Origin: Chryseobacterium sp. 3008163
GTDB lineage: Bacteria > Bacteroidota > Bacteroidia > Flavobacteriales > Weeksellaceae
DNA length: 64,000 bases
Assembly (NCBI RefSeq): GCF_003669035.1
Contig: NZ_CP033070.1
Coordinates: forward strand, 3,224,001-3,288,000
Direction of reading: 5' to 3'
Shown here: positions 53,796 to 62,783 of the stretch, piece after piece
Position numbering within the stretch: position 1 is the stretch's first letter
Layout of the letters: the number at the start of each line of letters is the position of its first letter
The notes under the pieces: generated by a model
What the model was told of the DNA's origin: nothing
What the model saw: the letters and a program-made list of their open reading frames with translations, nothing else
The model's database searches: none
Position numbers and translations under genes: made by a program

Positions 53796-54971
53796 ATGCA
53801 AAAAGATTTTTTTAAATATCAGGCACAGACCACGCAGTTTGCAGCAGGTTTTGAAGTAGAAAAAGCAGAAGGAACTTATATCTTCGGGAAAGACGGCAGA
53901 AAGTACCTCGACTTTGTGGCAGGAGTTTCCGCAAATACATTGGGGCATTCTCATCCAAAGATCGTCAATGCCATCAAAGAGCAGGCAGACAAATATCTTC
54001 ACGTCATGGTGTATGGAGAATATGCTCAGGAGAAACCAGTTGAATTATGCAGATTATTGGCAGAATCTACACCAGATCCATTAGAAATTACTTATTTAGT
54101 CAACAGCGGAGCAGAAGCCATCGACGGAAGTTTAAAATTAGCAAAAAGATACACCGGAAGAGAAGAAATCGTATCCTTCAAAAATTCTTACCACGGAAAT
54201 ACACACGGAGCATTAAGCGTCTCAGGAAATGAGTTTCACAAAAGAGAATTCCGCCCCTTATTACCAATGATTTCTTTCATTGAATTCAATAATGAAAATG
54301 ACTTCGATAAAATCACAGAAAAAACAGCTTGCGTTATCCTCGAAACTATTCAGGGAGCAGCCGGTTTTTTAGTGCCGAACGATGATTATTTAATTAAACT
54401 AAAAAAAAGATGTGAAGAAGTCGGCGCACTTTTAATTTTAGATGAAATACAACCTGGCTTCGGAAGAACGGGTAAACTATTTTCATTTGAACATTTCGGC
54501 ATCGTTCCTGATATATTGGTTATGGGAAAAGGAATGGGCGGTGGAGTTCCCGTGGGTGCCTTCATGAGTTCAAAAAAAATAATGGCAACATTATCTCATT
54601 CACCAAAATTGGGACATATTACCACATTTGGAGGGAATCCATTGATTGCAGCAGCTTCTCACGCAACTTTAAAAGAAGTTTTAGAAAGCGGACTGATGAA
54701 TGAGGTGGCAGAAAAAGAAGAACTGTTCAGAAAACTTCTGATACACCCGAAAATCAAAAATATCAACGGAAAAGGTTTAATGTTGGCAGTCAATCTCGGT
54801 ACCCCTGATTACACATTAGATGTAGCCAAAAGATGTATGGATAAAGGCCTAATTGTATTTTGGCAGCTCTACAGAAACGAATATCTGAGAATTTCACCAC
54901 CATTGACGATTTCAAAAGAAGAAATTAGTGAAGGTTGTAAGATTATTCTTGATGTATTAAACGAAGATTGA
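53796..54971 (+). CDS. Class III PLP aminotransferase (aspartate aminotransferase family)
   Basis: 391 residues from the ATG at 53796; the longer reading overlaps a TAGCTTTG -7 box. Class III features: YLDFVAGVSANTLGHSHPKI, VNSGAEAIDGSLKLAKRYTG, SYHGNTHGALSVSG, LILDEIQPGFGRTGKLFSFE with the pyridine-N Asp, and VMGKGMGGGVPVGAF with the PLP lysine. TTFGGNPLIAAAS follows. Acetylornithine and ornithine aminotransferases are closest in form, but substrate is not certain and no arginine genes are nearby. Cytoplasmic, monocistronic. Confidence 0.88.
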   Translation: MQKDFFKYQAQTTQFAAGFEVEKAEGTYIFGKDGRKYLDFVAGVSANTLGHSHPKIVNAIKEQADKYLHVMVYGEYAQEKPVELCRLLAESTPDPLEITYLVNSGAEAIDGSLKLAKRYTGREEIVSFKNSYHGNTHGALSVSGNEFHKREFRPLLPMISFIEFNNENDFDKITEKTACVILETIQGAAGFLVPNDDYLIKLKKRCEEVGALLILDEIQPGFGRTGKLFSFEHFGIVPDILVMGKGMGGGVPVGAFMSSKKIMATLSHSPKLGHITTFGGNPLIAAASHATLKEVLESGLMNEVAEKEELFRKLLIHPKIKNINGKGLMLAVNLGTPDYTLDVAKRCMDKGLIVFWQLYRNEYLRISPPLTISKEEISEGCKIILDVLNED

Positions 54972-55171
54972 TTAATGAAAATATAAGCTAATTCTCTCAT
55001 AATGAATAGTTTTGGTTTTTTATTGCTTCAAAATGAAAAATAAATTATAAATCATAAGAACTTTTATTAATTTTTCTGATAAATATCATTCATATTGCAT
55101 AAAAATCTGTTTAGTTTTTTGTGTAATAAAAAAATTAATTTATATATTGCGTGACGTTAAAAATAAGTTAT

Positions 55172-55558
55172 ATGGCGAAACATAAAGTCCATTACGAATT
55201 CCCAATGCACTGTCTTTCAGAGATTTTGTACGAATATTTGGCTAGTGCTGAGGGATTATCCGAGTGGTTTGCAGATGATGTGATAGAGAAAGGTGACGAT
55301 TTCTATTTTAGTTGGGGTGGAGGTTCTGAAGAAAAAGCAACTTTGATCAGATATAAACCTGAAGGTTTCGTACGTTTCAGATGGGAAGAAGATGAAGGTA
55401 CCAAAAACTTCTTTGAAATGACCATCACGATTGACGATATTACAGAAGATTTAGCTCTTAATATTACAGATTTCTGTGAAGAAGGTGACGAAGAAGAAAA
55501 TGCTTTGTACTGGGAGAATCTAATCGAAAACCTTAGAATAAAATTAGGTGCAGCTTAA
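55172..55558 (+). CDS. START-like domain protein (AHSA1-related)
   Basis: 128 residues from the ATG at 55172; an upstream GTG-like reading is less likely. The SRPBCC/START-like fold is seen in EFPMHCLSEILYEYLASAEGLSEWFADDV, WGGGSEEKATLIRYKPEGFVRFRWEED, and a C-terminal long helix YWENLIENLRIKLG. Bacteroidetes proteins of this exact size are annotated START-like; ligand unknown. Highly acidic, cytoplasmic. Confidence 0.83.
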   Translation: MAKHKVHYEFPMHCLSEILYEYLASAEGLSEWFADDVIEKGDDFYFSWGGGSEEKATLIRYKPEGFVRFRWEEDEGTKNFFEMTITIDDITEDLALNITDFCEEGDEEENALYWENLIENLRIKLGAA

Positions 55559-55591
55559 TTGATAAGCGGTACTGACTTAATGGTAAAACTG

Positions 55592-55620
55592 ATGAACGAT
55601 TTATCGTTCATTATTTTTTT
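55592..55620 (+). terminator. Intrinsic terminator after the START-like gene
   Basis: ATGAACGAT-TT-ATCGTTCAT followed by TATTTTTTT. Confidence 0.82.
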
Positions 55621-55635
55621 ATAAACAATCATATT

Positions 55636-56451
55636 TTGCAAAATACATATTTTACTTCAGAAGAGCTCGAGCTGAAAAACAGAGCGTTTCTTTTGGGAGA
55701 TGCTGTGAAAGTTTCATTTTTTATAAGAAATTCCAAACTCATTATGGATGAAGAGTGCTACTTCTTCCTGATGGCTTCTATGCGAAAAATGAGGATGAAT
55801 ATTCCTCTAACCTATACTTTGGAGTTTTTTCAGAATCTTTTTAATGAAAAAATAATTCAGGAAAAAGCTGTAAAAAACGGAATCATCAATTTTCTGGTAT
55901 ACAGAAATTCTGATGGAATTACTTTATCAAAATCTACCATTTCCTACTTCTTTGAAGTTGATGAGATGGATGATATTCTGAATGTGCATCAGCGACCTTT
56001 AGAATTAGATTTAATTAAAGAAATCAATGTCAATAATAATCTTTTGAGCAACATCAGAGTACATTGCCCGGAGAATATCTATGCTGGAATTTATGCGCAG
56101 GAAAATGACTTAGATGACGTTATTCTTTTAAATCCAAATAAGAGAATTGCCCGTTCTACTTCAGGAAATTTACTTTTTCTGGAAGGAAATATTATTAAAG
56201 TTCCAAAACATTCAGAGGGAGCATACATTTCGCCTCTGCTTGAGAACTTCGTGACTTATTTACATAAAAATAATTTAGCAGATATTCAGGAGCATGAAAT
56301 CATTGCTTTTGAATCTCAGAAAGCTGAAGAAATATTAATGATCTCTGACGAGAAAGGAATTTTCTCAGTTAGGAAAATTAGAAATAAAACATTTGAGAAC
56401 TCCCGTTTCACCGCATTGGTAGAAGGCTGGAAGAATAGTTTTTCAAATTAA
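55636..56451 (+). CDS. Class IV PLP aminotransferase (branched-chain/ADC-lyase-like)
   Basis: 271 residues from a TTG at 55636; no in-frame ATG precedes FTSEELELKNRAFLLGDAVKVSFF. Class IV features are the AFLLGDAVKVSFFIRNSKLI opening, MRMNIPLTYTLEFFQNLF, INFLVYRNSDG with the lysine-region strand altered, NLLFLEGNIIKVPKHSEGAYIS and the C-terminal ISDEKGIFSVRKIRNKTFE. The usual PLP lysine of the class is not obvious, so this may be a degenerate or pseudo-enzyme member. Gene is monocistronic with its own terminator. Confidence 0.68.
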   Translation: MQNTYFTSEELELKNRAFLLGDAVKVSFFIRNSKLIMDEECYFFLMASMRKMRMNIPLTYTLEFFQNLFNEKIIQEKAVKNGIINFLVYRNSDGITLSKSTISYFFEVDEMDDILNVHQRPLELDLIKEINVNNNLLSNIRVHCPENIYAGIYAQENDLDDVILLNPNKRIARSTSGNLLFLEGNIIKVPKHSEGAYISPLLENFVTYLHKNNLADIQEHEIIAFESQKAEEILMISDEKGIFSVRKIRNKTFENSRFTALVEGWKNSFSN

Positions 56452-56457
56452 ATTGAC

Positions 56458-56496
56458 AAACCCGGTAAACAACAATGACGTCCTTTACCGGGTTTT
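56458..56496. terminator. Bidirectional terminator
   Basis: AAACCCGGTAAA and TTTACCGGGTTT, a perfect 12-bp stem between converging genes. Confidence 0.82.
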
Positions 56497-56530
56497 ATTC
56501 TGATACAATCAGAAAAGTGTTTTTTCCACT

Positions 56531-57109
56531 TTATTTTTCGTTGATGATCTCGATGAATTTCTGAGCAAGTTCTTTTTGCCCGGCCTCACTGCTTAGATAA
56601 TCTCTGTCTTCTTTATTGTTGATGAATCCTAACTCTACTAATACAGCAGGGGATTTTGATTCTCTTAAAATATGAAGATTCTTTTCTTCAATCTTACAAG
56701 AGCCTAATTTTTTTGAAATTTTTTCGGCCAATGCTTTTGAAGCATCAGAATTCTGTGTAAAAATCTCATGACCTTTTTTGTCAGTCTCGCTTCCCGGTGT
56801 TCTGTTGATGTGAAGTGAGATAACCATTTCGGGATTTAGCTTGTTAATCATTGCCGTTCTGTCGCTCAAACCGGCATATTGATCAGAATCTCTGGTTAAG
56901 ATGATTTCGTAATCCTCAGATTTGTTTAGTTTTTTGATTTGTGAAGCCACTCCCAAAACGATTTGCTTTTCAGAAACCCCGTTATAAGTTGCGCCCATGT
57001 CATTTCCGCCATGTCCGGCATCAATGACGATAATTTTTTTATTAGTGGGAGAGAATGATAAAATTGCAGTAGATGCAAGAGATAAAACCAGTAATTTAAA
57101 TGTTTTCAT
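56531..57109 (-). CDS. N-acetylmuramoyl-L-alanine amidase (Amidase_3)
   Basis: 192 residues. Signal peptide MKTFKLLVLSLASTAILSFS. Zinc-site motifs in order: IVIDAGHGGNDMGATYNGVSEKQ (His and Glu), MVISLHINRTPG (His), and AVLVELGFINNKEDRDYL with the catalytic Glu. It cleaves the lactyl-peptide amide of peptidoglycan in the periplasm. The domain is bare: no wall-binding or LysM repeats. Convergent with the class IV aminotransferase gene. Confidence 0.93.
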   Translation of the reverse strand: MKTFKLLVLSLASTAILSFSPTNKKIIVIDAGHGGNDMGATYNGVSEKQIVLGVASQIKKLNKSEDYEIILTRDSDQYAGLSDRTAMINKLNPEMVISLHINRTPGSETDKKGHEIFTQNSDASKALAEKISKKLGSCKIEEKNLHILRESKSPAVLVELGFINNKEDRDYLSSEAGQKELAQKFIEIINEK

Positions 57110-57213
57110 ATCCTAGGTTTAGTTTGTCAAAGAACGTGAAAAGTATGTTAAAAATTATGTAAGAATAACTTAAAGTTTGTTAAAGTTTAAATCGCTTCTT
57201 TGTGAAGTAATGG

Positions 57214-57762
57214 TTAATTCAATGAAATATCTTCCGGAGAGTTTGCCCAAAGAAGATATTCACCACCAAGGTTTTGCATAATAGATTTCCAAAGAGTCTG
57301 ATCATTTGGAAGGGTGTAATCAAGGTTGTAAACATCTACAACCGTCCAGAGTTTACGTTTGATTTCACTATCCAACTGTAAAGCTCCCCAACCAGAATAG
57401 CCTGAAAATATTTTAACATCATCAATTGATAATTCATTGCTGAGAACCGCACTAATAACAGTTTCTATGTCTTCTGTTACATAAAATTCATTATTAATTT
57501 CCGTATAAGTTTCGCTGACTTTCTTTCCTTTTATGATAAAAAAAACTTTTTCATTTTCTACCGGTCCGCCATCATAAACTTCAATTTTAAAGTCGAAGAA
57601 ATTTTTGAATTTGTTACTCATTTTTGAATTTTTCTTATTCAAAATCAAACCAAAAGCTGAACTTTCATTATGTTCAATGATAAGCACTACTGATCTGGAA
57701 AAAATATCTCCGGAAATATCAGGCGTGGAAATTAATATTTTACCTTTGTATGAGTAATTCAT
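57214..57762 (-). CDS. YqgE/AlgH family protein
   Basis: 182 residues from the ATG at 57762; an earlier TTG at 57768 overlaps the promoter. Marks are GKILISTPDISGDIFSRSVVLIIEHNESSAFGLILNKK, YDGGPVENEKVFFII and FSGYSGWGALQLDSEIKRKLW, the DUF179 family signature. It has no known activity; AlgH has been tied to alginate and stress regulation in Pseudomonas. Divergent from pdxH at 24 bp. Confidence 0.92.
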   Translation of the reverse strand: MNYSYKGKILISTPDISGDIFSRSVVLIIEHNESSAFGLILNKKNSKMSNKFKNFFDFKIEVYDGGPVENEKVFFIIKGKKVSETYTEINNEFYVTEDIETVISAVLSNELSIDDVKIFSGYSGWGALQLDSEIKRKLWTVVDVYNLDYTLPNDQTLWKSIMQNLGGEYLLWANSPEDISLN

Positions 57763-57765
57763 ACT

Positions 57766-57773
57766 CAAATTTA
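57766..57773 (-). promoter_or_regulatory. Near-leaderless promoter of yqgE
   Basis: Minus-strand TAAATTTG ends three bases before the ATG at 57762. Confidence 0.55.
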
Positions 57774-57786
57774 ATAAAAATTATTT

Positions 57787-58428
57787 ATGGAAAACCTTCA
57801 TGACAAGAGAAAAATCTACGAAAAATCTCAACTTATTGAAAGTGAGATTAAAGAGAATCCTATTGAGCAATTCAGAGATTGGTTTTTGGATGCATCGGTT
57901 AATCCTACAGTTTCTGAAGCAAATGCAATGGCGGTTTCTACTTTAGAGGATGATGGTTGCCCCAGAACGAGAATGGTTTTGCTTAAAGAATATACGTACG
58001 AAGGTTTTATTTTTTACACCAATTACGATAGCCGAAAAGGAAAAGCAATTGCAAAAACGCACAAAGCATGTCTTCATTTTTTCTGGCCGAGTTTAGAACG
58101 ACAAATTATCATTAAAGCTGATTTAGAAAAAATTGCTGAAAATCTGAGTGATGGATATTTTCATTCCAGGCCAAAAGGAAGCCAGCTTGGCGCAGCAGTT
58201 TCGCCACAAAGTGAAGTGATACCAAACAGAGAGTTTTTGGAAGTTAAATTAAAAGAACTAGAAGAGAAATTTGAAGATTCTGAAGTTCCAAGACCTGGAA
58301 ATTGGGGCGGATATATTGCAAAACCTTACGAGATTGAATTTTGGCAGGGAAGACCAAACAGGCTTCATGACAGAATCATCTATTCACTAAAAGATTTAGA
58401 CTGGGAAATTTCACGACTTGCACCATAA
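57787..58428 (+). CDS. pdxH: Pyridoxamine 5'-phosphate oxidase
   Basis: 213 residues. FMN-dependent enzyme that oxidises pyridoxine or pyridoxamine 5'-phosphate to PLP. Typical stretches are NPIEQFRDWFLDASVNPTVSEANAMAVSTLEDDGCPRTRMVLLK, FYTNYDSRKGKAIAKTHKACLHFFWPSLERQIIIK, RPKGSQLGAAVSPQSEVI, and the C-terminal EFWQGRPNRLHDRIIY with the substrate Arg/His, ending RLAP. Complete and cytoplasmic. It supplies PLP for the aminotransferases in the region. Confidence 0.96.
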   Translation: MENLHDKRKIYEKSQLIESEIKENPIEQFRDWFLDASVNPTVSEANAMAVSTLEDDGCPRTRMVLLKEYTYEGFIFYTNYDSRKGKAIAKTHKACLHFFWPSLERQIIIKADLEKIAENLSDGYFHSRPKGSQLGAAVSPQSEVIPNREFLEVKLKELEEKFEDSEVPRPGNWGGYIAKPYEIEFWQGRPNRLHDRIIYSLKDLDWEISRLAP

Positions 58429-58487
58429 ACAAAAAGAACGTAGTCAAAGCATAATAACTTTAGGTATCAAAATGTATCTACAAACAA

Positions 58488-58512
58488 AAAACCTCATCAG
58501 AAGATGAGGTTT
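58488..58512. terminator. Bidirectional terminator
   Basis: AAACCTCATC-AGAA-GATGAGGTTT between converging pdxH and HU genes. Confidence 0.83.
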
Positions 58513-58533
58513 GCATTTTTATAATCTGATTGA

Positions 58534-58824
58534 TTATTTCTTTTTCACTCCTGAAACCGCGGTTGCCAAGTCAGCACCAGCCTTAAATTTAGCTACTGTT
58601 TTAGCAGCGATTTTGATTGGTTTTTTAGTTGCAGGGTTGATACCTTGTCTTGCAGCTCTCTCAGATACTGAGAAAGTACCAAATCCTACTAAAGAGACTT
58701 TTCCGTCTTTTGCCTTTAGAGTAGTTGTAACGTTAGAGATAAAAGACTCTAAAGCAGCTTTAGCTGCAACTTTAGTAATACCTGCGTCTTTTGCGATTGC
58801 GTCGATTAATTCAGACTTGTTCAT
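58534..58824 (-). CDS. HU family DNA-binding protein
   Basis: 96 residues. MNKSELIDAIAKDAGITKVAAKAALESFISNVTTTLKAKDGKVSLVGFGTFSVSERAARQGINPATKKPIKIAAKTVAKFKAG is the full HU/IHF fold with the DNA-binding arm at GFGTFSVSERAARQGINPAT. A short C-terminal extension (DLATAVSGVKKK) follows. Nucleoid-compacting dimer. Its promoter is the best consensus match in the window, consistent with high expression. Confidence 0.96.
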   Translation of the reverse strand: MNKSELIDAIAKDAGITKVAAKAALESFISNVTTTLKAKDGKVSLVGFGTFSVSERAARQGINPATKKPIKIAAKTVAKFKAGADLATAVSGVKKK

Positions 58825-58858
58825 AATTTTTATATTAAAAGTTAGTTAGTAATTGTAG

Positions 58859-58889
58859 CAAATATAAAACAATTTTCAAATTGTGCAAA
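58859..58889 (-). promoter_or_regulatory. Consensus promoter of the HU gene
   Basis: On the minus strand TTTG (58886-58889), 19 bp, then TATATTTG (58859-58866), exactly the TTTG-N19-TAnnTTTG form. Confidence 0.78.
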
Positions 58890-59210
58890 TTTTTTCTAAA
58901 AACTTGTGGATATTTTTTAATTTACTCTTAAATTAATCAATATATCATAATTCAAATTTTTACGAAAAATCTACGTTTCGAGATGCTAAAATCGTGCCAA
59001 CTACTTATGTTTATTAGCTTTGTTGAAAATTTAATATTGGGTTTTGTATTTATTAAATCCTAAATTTAATGATTACTTTTGATTTTTTTCTTGATATGCT
59101 TATTAAGTTGATAATCAGTAATGAATTATATTAATTTCTACGAAATTCAAACGTCGTTATGATGCGCCTTCTTAAATCAATTTTAAAATCATTTTATTAA
59201 ATATTATTAA
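58890..59210. other. AT-rich intergenic stretch
   Basis: About 320 bp between the HU promoter and the panD -7 box. I see no gene, hairpin or repeat in it on either strand. Confidence 0.5.
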
Positions 59211-59218
59211 TAAATTTG
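59211..59218 (+). promoter_or_regulatory. Near-leaderless promoter of panD
   Basis: TAAATTTG ends four bases before the ATG at 59223. Confidence 0.58.
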
Positions 59219-59222
59219 CACC

Positions 59223-59573
59223 ATGTTAATAGAAGTATTCAAATCGAAGATTCACAGGGTGAGAGTTACGGCTTCAGACCTTAATTATATCGGAAGTATT
59301 ACCATAGACGAAGATCTTATTGATGCAGCAGGATTGGTAGTGGGAGAGAGAGTTTATATCGTTAATGTAAACAACGGAGAACGTTTTGATACATACGTTA
59401 TCAAAGGTAAGAGAAAGTCTGGAGAAGTTTGTCTGAATGGGCCGGCGGCTAGAAAAGTACAGCGTGATGATATCATTATCATTATTGCCTATGCACAAAT
59501 GACGCCTGAAGAAGCAAGAGAGTTTCAGCCAAAAATCGTTTTCCCAGATGAGAAAACTAACCTTCTTACCTAA
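59223..59573 (+). CDS. panD: Aspartate 1-decarboxylase
   Basis: 116 residues. It forms beta-alanine from aspartate for pantothenate and CoA synthesis. The self-cleavage site Gly24-Ser25 lies in [10 protein letters not shown], generating the pyruvoyl group. [33 protein letters not shown] and [24 protein letters not shown] are all standard. Full length. Only 3 bp before the UPF0104 gene, and with a predicted leaderless start. Confidence 0.96.
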   Translation: MLIEVFKSKIHRVRVTASDLNYIGSITIDEDLIDAAGLVVGERVYIVNVNNGERFDTYVIKGKRKSGEVCLNGPAARKVQRDDIIIIIAYAQMTPEEAREFQPKIVFPDEKTNLLT

Positions 59574-59576
59574 TTG

Positions 59577-60608
59577 ATGGAAAAAAAATCAGCTAATCCT
59601 TTAAAATCAATCCTTACGATTGTCATTTCACTTGCGTTTGCAGGTTTTTTTCTGTGGCTTGCTCTCAAGGGTTTTGAGTTTGAAAAGGTGCAGAAATCTT
59701 TGGCAAGAGCCAATTATCTTTGGGTAGCCATTGCAGGGGTGTTTGGTGTTTTGGCGTACTGGCTAAGAGCAGTCCGCTGGAATCTTTTACTGGAACCCAT
59801 GGGATATAATATCTCGAGTTCTAATGCATTCTGGACGATTTCCTTTGGTTATTTAATGAATTTAACCATTCCTAGAAGTGGTGAAGTAGCCAGAGCAACA
59901 GCTCTGTATGGGGTAGAAAAAGTGCCTGTTGACAAATCTTTCGGAACAATTATTCTGGAAAGGGTAGTAGATTTGATTTGTATGATGGTGTTTTTGGGAC
60001 TAACTTTCATATTTAAATATGAAGCAATCCTTTCATTTTACGAAAATTCAGGGATTAAATTTAATCCGAATAAGGTAATTTTAATACTCTCCATATTAGT
60101 TTTAGGAGCGATTTTGTTTTTTGTGTTTAAAAGGAAATTGGCGACAGTTCCGATTTTAGGGAAAATTATTGGTTTCATTGATGGGATACTCCAAGGTTTA
60201 ACTTCCATATTTAAACTGAAACAAAAAGTAAAATTCATTTTATATACCATCGGAATATGGATTTGCTATTTCATGGCCGCTTATCTTGTTTGTTTTGCTT
60301 TACCGGAAACTTCAGACTTTACCATCGCAGACGGCTTTTTCATCATTGTGGTGGGAACTTTGGGAATGATTGTTCCTGCGAGTGGAGGTATTGGTGCTTT
60401 TAATTTAGCGATGAAGTACGGCTTTATGGCACTGTTTATCTCCATGGGAAAAAGTGCAGAATTTGGCGGTGAAATGGGATTGACCTATTCATTTATCTCT
60501 CTTCCCTTGCAAATTGTAATCATGTTGACGACGGGTTTATTATCTATTCCTATTTTGGCTAAAGCGAGAAATAAACTAGCAGCCGAAACTGAAATTAACA
60601 ACAAATAA
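59577..60608 (+). CDS. UPF0104/lysylphosphatidylglycerol synthase transmembrane-domain protein
   Basis: 343 residues from the ATG at 59577. About eight membrane helices. Features of the family are YWLRAVRWNLLLEPMGYNIS, AFWTISFGYLMNLTIPRSGEVARATALYGVEKVPVDKSFGTIILERVVD, and the later GMIVPASGGIGAFNLAMKYGF. It lacks the C-terminal aminoacyl-transferase domain of MprF, so lysyl transfer is not expected. A lipid flippase-like role is inferred. Co-transcribed with panD. Confidence 0.88.
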   Translation: MEKKSANPLKSILTIVISLAFAGFFLWLALKGFEFEKVQKSLARANYLWVAIAGVFGVLAYWLRAVRWNLLLEPMGYNISSSNAFWTISFGYLMNLTIPRSGEVARATALYGVEKVPVDKSFGTIILERVVDLICMMVFLGLTFIFKYEAILSFYENSGIKFNPNKVILILSILVLGAILFFVFKRKLATVPILGKIIGFIDGILQGLTSIFKLKQKVKFILYTIGIWICYFMAAYLVCFALPETSDFTIADGFFIIVVGTLGMIVPASGGIGAFNLAMKYGFMALFISMGKSAEFGGEMGLTYSFISLPLQIVIMLTTGLLSIPILAKARNKLAAETEINNK

Positions 60609-60632
60609 GTTTTAAAATTTAATATAAATATT

Positions 60633-60662
60633 TAGCCTGATCTTATGGATTGGGCTTTTTTA
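60633..60662 (+). terminator. Probable terminator after the UPF0104 gene
   Basis: AGCC and GGCT pair with partial inner pairing, then TTTTTT. The stem is short. Confidence 0.55.
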
Positions 60663-60731
60663 ATGTTTTTTTAATCTGAATATTTGGAAAAATGACAAAT
60701 CAAAACTATCTTAGACATAAAGTACAGAATT

Positions 60732-61307
60732 ATGGCAATTAACCTACAGAAAGGACAAAGAATTGATATAGGACTCACAAAAATGACCATCGGGCTTGGT
60801 TGGGATCCTAACGATGGAACGGGTTATGATTTTGATCTTGATGCTTCTGCGATTATGATTGATTCTCAAAGAAAGTTGGTCAGTGAAGATTACTTTGTCT
60901 TTTATAACAACCTGAATTCTCCCGATGGTGCTTTGATCCATACTGGTGATGATCCAAGTGGTAAAAACAGTGACGGAGACGATGATGAAGCCATCATGAT
61001 TGATCTTGAAAAAATAGATTCCAGAGTTGAAGAGATTCTTTTTGTGGTAACGATTGAAGATTTTGAAAGAAGAAAGCAAAATTTTGGTCAGGTAAGAAAT
61101 TCTTACATCCGAATTGTTGACCAAAGTAATAATCAGGAGATTGCAAAGTATGAATTAGACGAAGATTTTTCTATAGAAACAGGAATTGAATTCGGAAGAT
61201 TGTACAAAAAAAACGGAAGTTGGAAATTTGAAGCTTCAGGAATTGGTTATCGTGCAGATCTGGGTTTCTTTTTAGAGAAATATTATAACGGACAGATTAT
61301 TAAATAA
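60732..61307 (+). CDS. TerD family protein
   Basis: 191 residues. MAINLQKGQRIDIGLTKMTIGLGWDPN is the TerD opening. The calcium-binding acidic motifs are GYDFDLDASAIMID, GDDPSGKNSDGDDDEAIMIDLEKID, and YIRIVDQSNNQEIAKYELDEDFS; the end YKKNGSWKFEASGIGY is also typical. TerD proteins bind calcium and are associated with tellurite and general stress resistance. No other ter genes are nearby, so stress protein is the safer name. Confidence 0.92.
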   Translation: MAINLQKGQRIDIGLTKMTIGLGWDPNDGTGYDFDLDASAIMIDSQRKLVSEDYFVFYNNLNSPDGALIHTGDDPSGKNSDGDDDEAIMIDLEKIDSRVEEILFVVTIEDFERRKQNFGQVRNSYIRIVDQSNNQEIAKYELDEDFSIETGIEFGRLYKKNGSWKFEASGIGYRADLGFFLEKYYNGQIIK

Positions 61308-61308
61308 C

Positions 61309-61338
61309 AAAAAAGTATGCTGAGAGGTGTACTTTTTT
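61309..61338. terminator. Bidirectional terminator
   Basis: AAAAAAGTA and TACTTTTTT pair with partial inner matches between converging genes. Confidence 0.7.
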
Positions 61339-61777
61339 AGTTTACTAACTCCATCATATAAGAATGCTGATCTTCAGCTATAATTTTAAATCCTAAAACC
61401 ACATATAAAGTCTGTGCTTTATTGGTTTTTAAAACGCTAAGTCGGACAGGTTTTTTCGTAGCTGAAGCTTCCTCAATAATCTCTTTCAAAATACTTTTAC
61501 CAATTCCTTTTCCCTGAAGTTTGGGATCAATTTGAATTTGGAATACTTCAATATGATTTTCGGCCTTGTTTATTTTTAGTAATCCGATCGGCTCATTGTT
61601 TAAAGTAATGATATTTGCTTTTTCAAAATGATATAGTATTCTTTGCAAAGTTGATTCTTTATCGGTCGGCAGATGAGAACTGATGTAATGCTCGGTCATT
61701 GTTTTCGTTCTTAAGTCAAACAAAAAACTTATGTCGTTTTCTGTAGCTTTTCTGTATTGAAGATTCATATTTTTCAT
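61337..61777 (-). CDS. GNAT family N-acetyltransferase
   Basis: 146 residues. GNAT fold: YRKATENDISFLFDLRTKTM, then the acetyl-CoA site IQIDPKLQGKGIGKSILKEII (Q/RxxGxG/A) and TNKAQTLYVVLGFKIIAE. A cytoplasmic acetyl transferase of unknown substrate. Its ATG overlaps the exonuclease stop (ATGA), so translation is coupled. The second ATG at 61768 is a weaker choice. Confidence 0.87.
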   Translation of the reverse strand: MKNMNLQYRKATENDISFLFDLRTKTMTEHYISSHLPTDKESTLQRILYHFEKANIITLNNEPIGLLKINKAENHIEVFQIQIDPKLQGKGIGKSILKEIIEEASATKKPVRLSVLKTNKAQTLYVVLGFKIIAEDQHSYMMELVN

Positions 61778-62295
61778 TTTAAACTAATCTTCAAACCCAA
61801 TTCATTTTTTAGATATAGCAAAACTTCAGCGTTGCCTTTGGCATCATCAACCGGATGATGAGTGTGTTCGGTTTTTCGAAGGTGTTTCCATTGGGCAAAC
61901 GTGTCTTTTTCTAATCCACAGTATAAATCTGATAGTCGTCTTGATGAGTAACCAAATGGATTTGTCTGAATAAAATGATGAAAATACCAGCAGATAAACA
62001 TCCAGTCAAAACCATTATTATCACTAATGAAAATTGGTCTTCCTTTAGAATTTGTTTTCACCCAATCTTCGAATTTTAGCATGACTTCTTTTGGGTCATC
62101 AAAGTCTTCGGTTTCCTCTCTACTAAATCCCGACACGGCAAGAGCCTCCGGATTAAAATGTTGAGAGATAGGTTTTAATTTTCCGTAGAAAGTCTTGTCA
62201 AGATTTTCATCAACAAGCACCGCTCCAAAGCAGATCATAGAAAAGTCACCCGGGATGGGGCCGTCAGATTCAATATCTACCATGATGTAGCTCAT
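61774..62295 (-). CDS. DEDDh 3'-5' exonuclease/exoribonuclease
   Basis: 173 residues. YIMVDIESDGPIPGDFSMICFGAVL carries the DxE of motif I, PIFISDNNGFDWMFICWYFHHF motif II with Asp, and HTHHPVDDAKGNAEVLLYL motif III with His and Asp. The compact layout fits the 3'-5' exoribonuclease branch of the DnaQ superfamily rather than PolIII epsilon. Co-transcribed with the GNAT by a 4-base overlap. RNA target unknown. Confidence 0.85.
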   Translation of the reverse strand: MSYIMVDIESDGPIPGDFSMICFGAVLVDENLDKTFYGKLKPISQHFNPEALAVSGFSREETEDFDDPKEVMLKFEDWVKTNSKGRPIFISDNNGFDWMFICWYFHHFIQTNPFGYSSRRLSDLYCGLEKDTFAQWKHLRKTEHTHHPVDDAKGNAEVLLYLKNELGLKISLK

Positions 62296-62386
62296 AATTT
62301 CACTTGTTTTATAAACGAATAAATGAATTTTTAAAAAGAAAAAAGCAACAAAATCACTGCTGCTCTTAAAATTTATCTTAAAAAAA

Positions 62387-62593
62387 TTAGCTGCGAATCT
62401 TTTGGAATTTTTTCATTGTGAAGTTTGCAGAAAAATAAAGGATTGAAGTTGCTGTGAAAATTAATGCAGTCATTGCAAAGTATTCGGTAAATCGCAAAAC
62501 CATACTTGGCTCTTTGATATCTCCATCCATCAAGAATCCGATTGTTGTAAGGATCAGTGAAAAAATTAAAAGGTTGGTAAGTTTCATTTTCAT
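62387..62593 (-). CDS. Small two-helix membrane protein
   Basis: 68 residues with two hydrophobic stretches (LLIFSLILTTIGFLM and AMTALIFTATSILYFSANF) and a basic C-terminus (TMKKFQKIRS). The gap 62594-62832 holds no other gene. Function unknown. Confidence 0.55.
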   Translation of the reverse strand: MKMKLTNLLIFSLILTTIGFLMDGDIKEPSMVLRFTEYFAMTALIFTATSILYFSANFTMKKFQKIRS

Positions 62594-62783
62594 GGTAAAC
62601 TGTTTTTTTGTGTTATGTCAAACTGGCGTGAAATTATAAAAAATATTTTAATGTAGAAAATTTATTTGTGATTCAAAAATTTGTCTTATTCTTAATTAAC
62701 TTAAACGCTATTTGTCAATAAAGTGATTGTCTCAATGGTATTTTTAAAGTCCTGAAAGAAATGAGGTGCCTATTAAAAAAAAT

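Noticed and set aside
60732..61307. A tellurite-resistance operon
   Set aside because: A single TerD protein without other ter genes.
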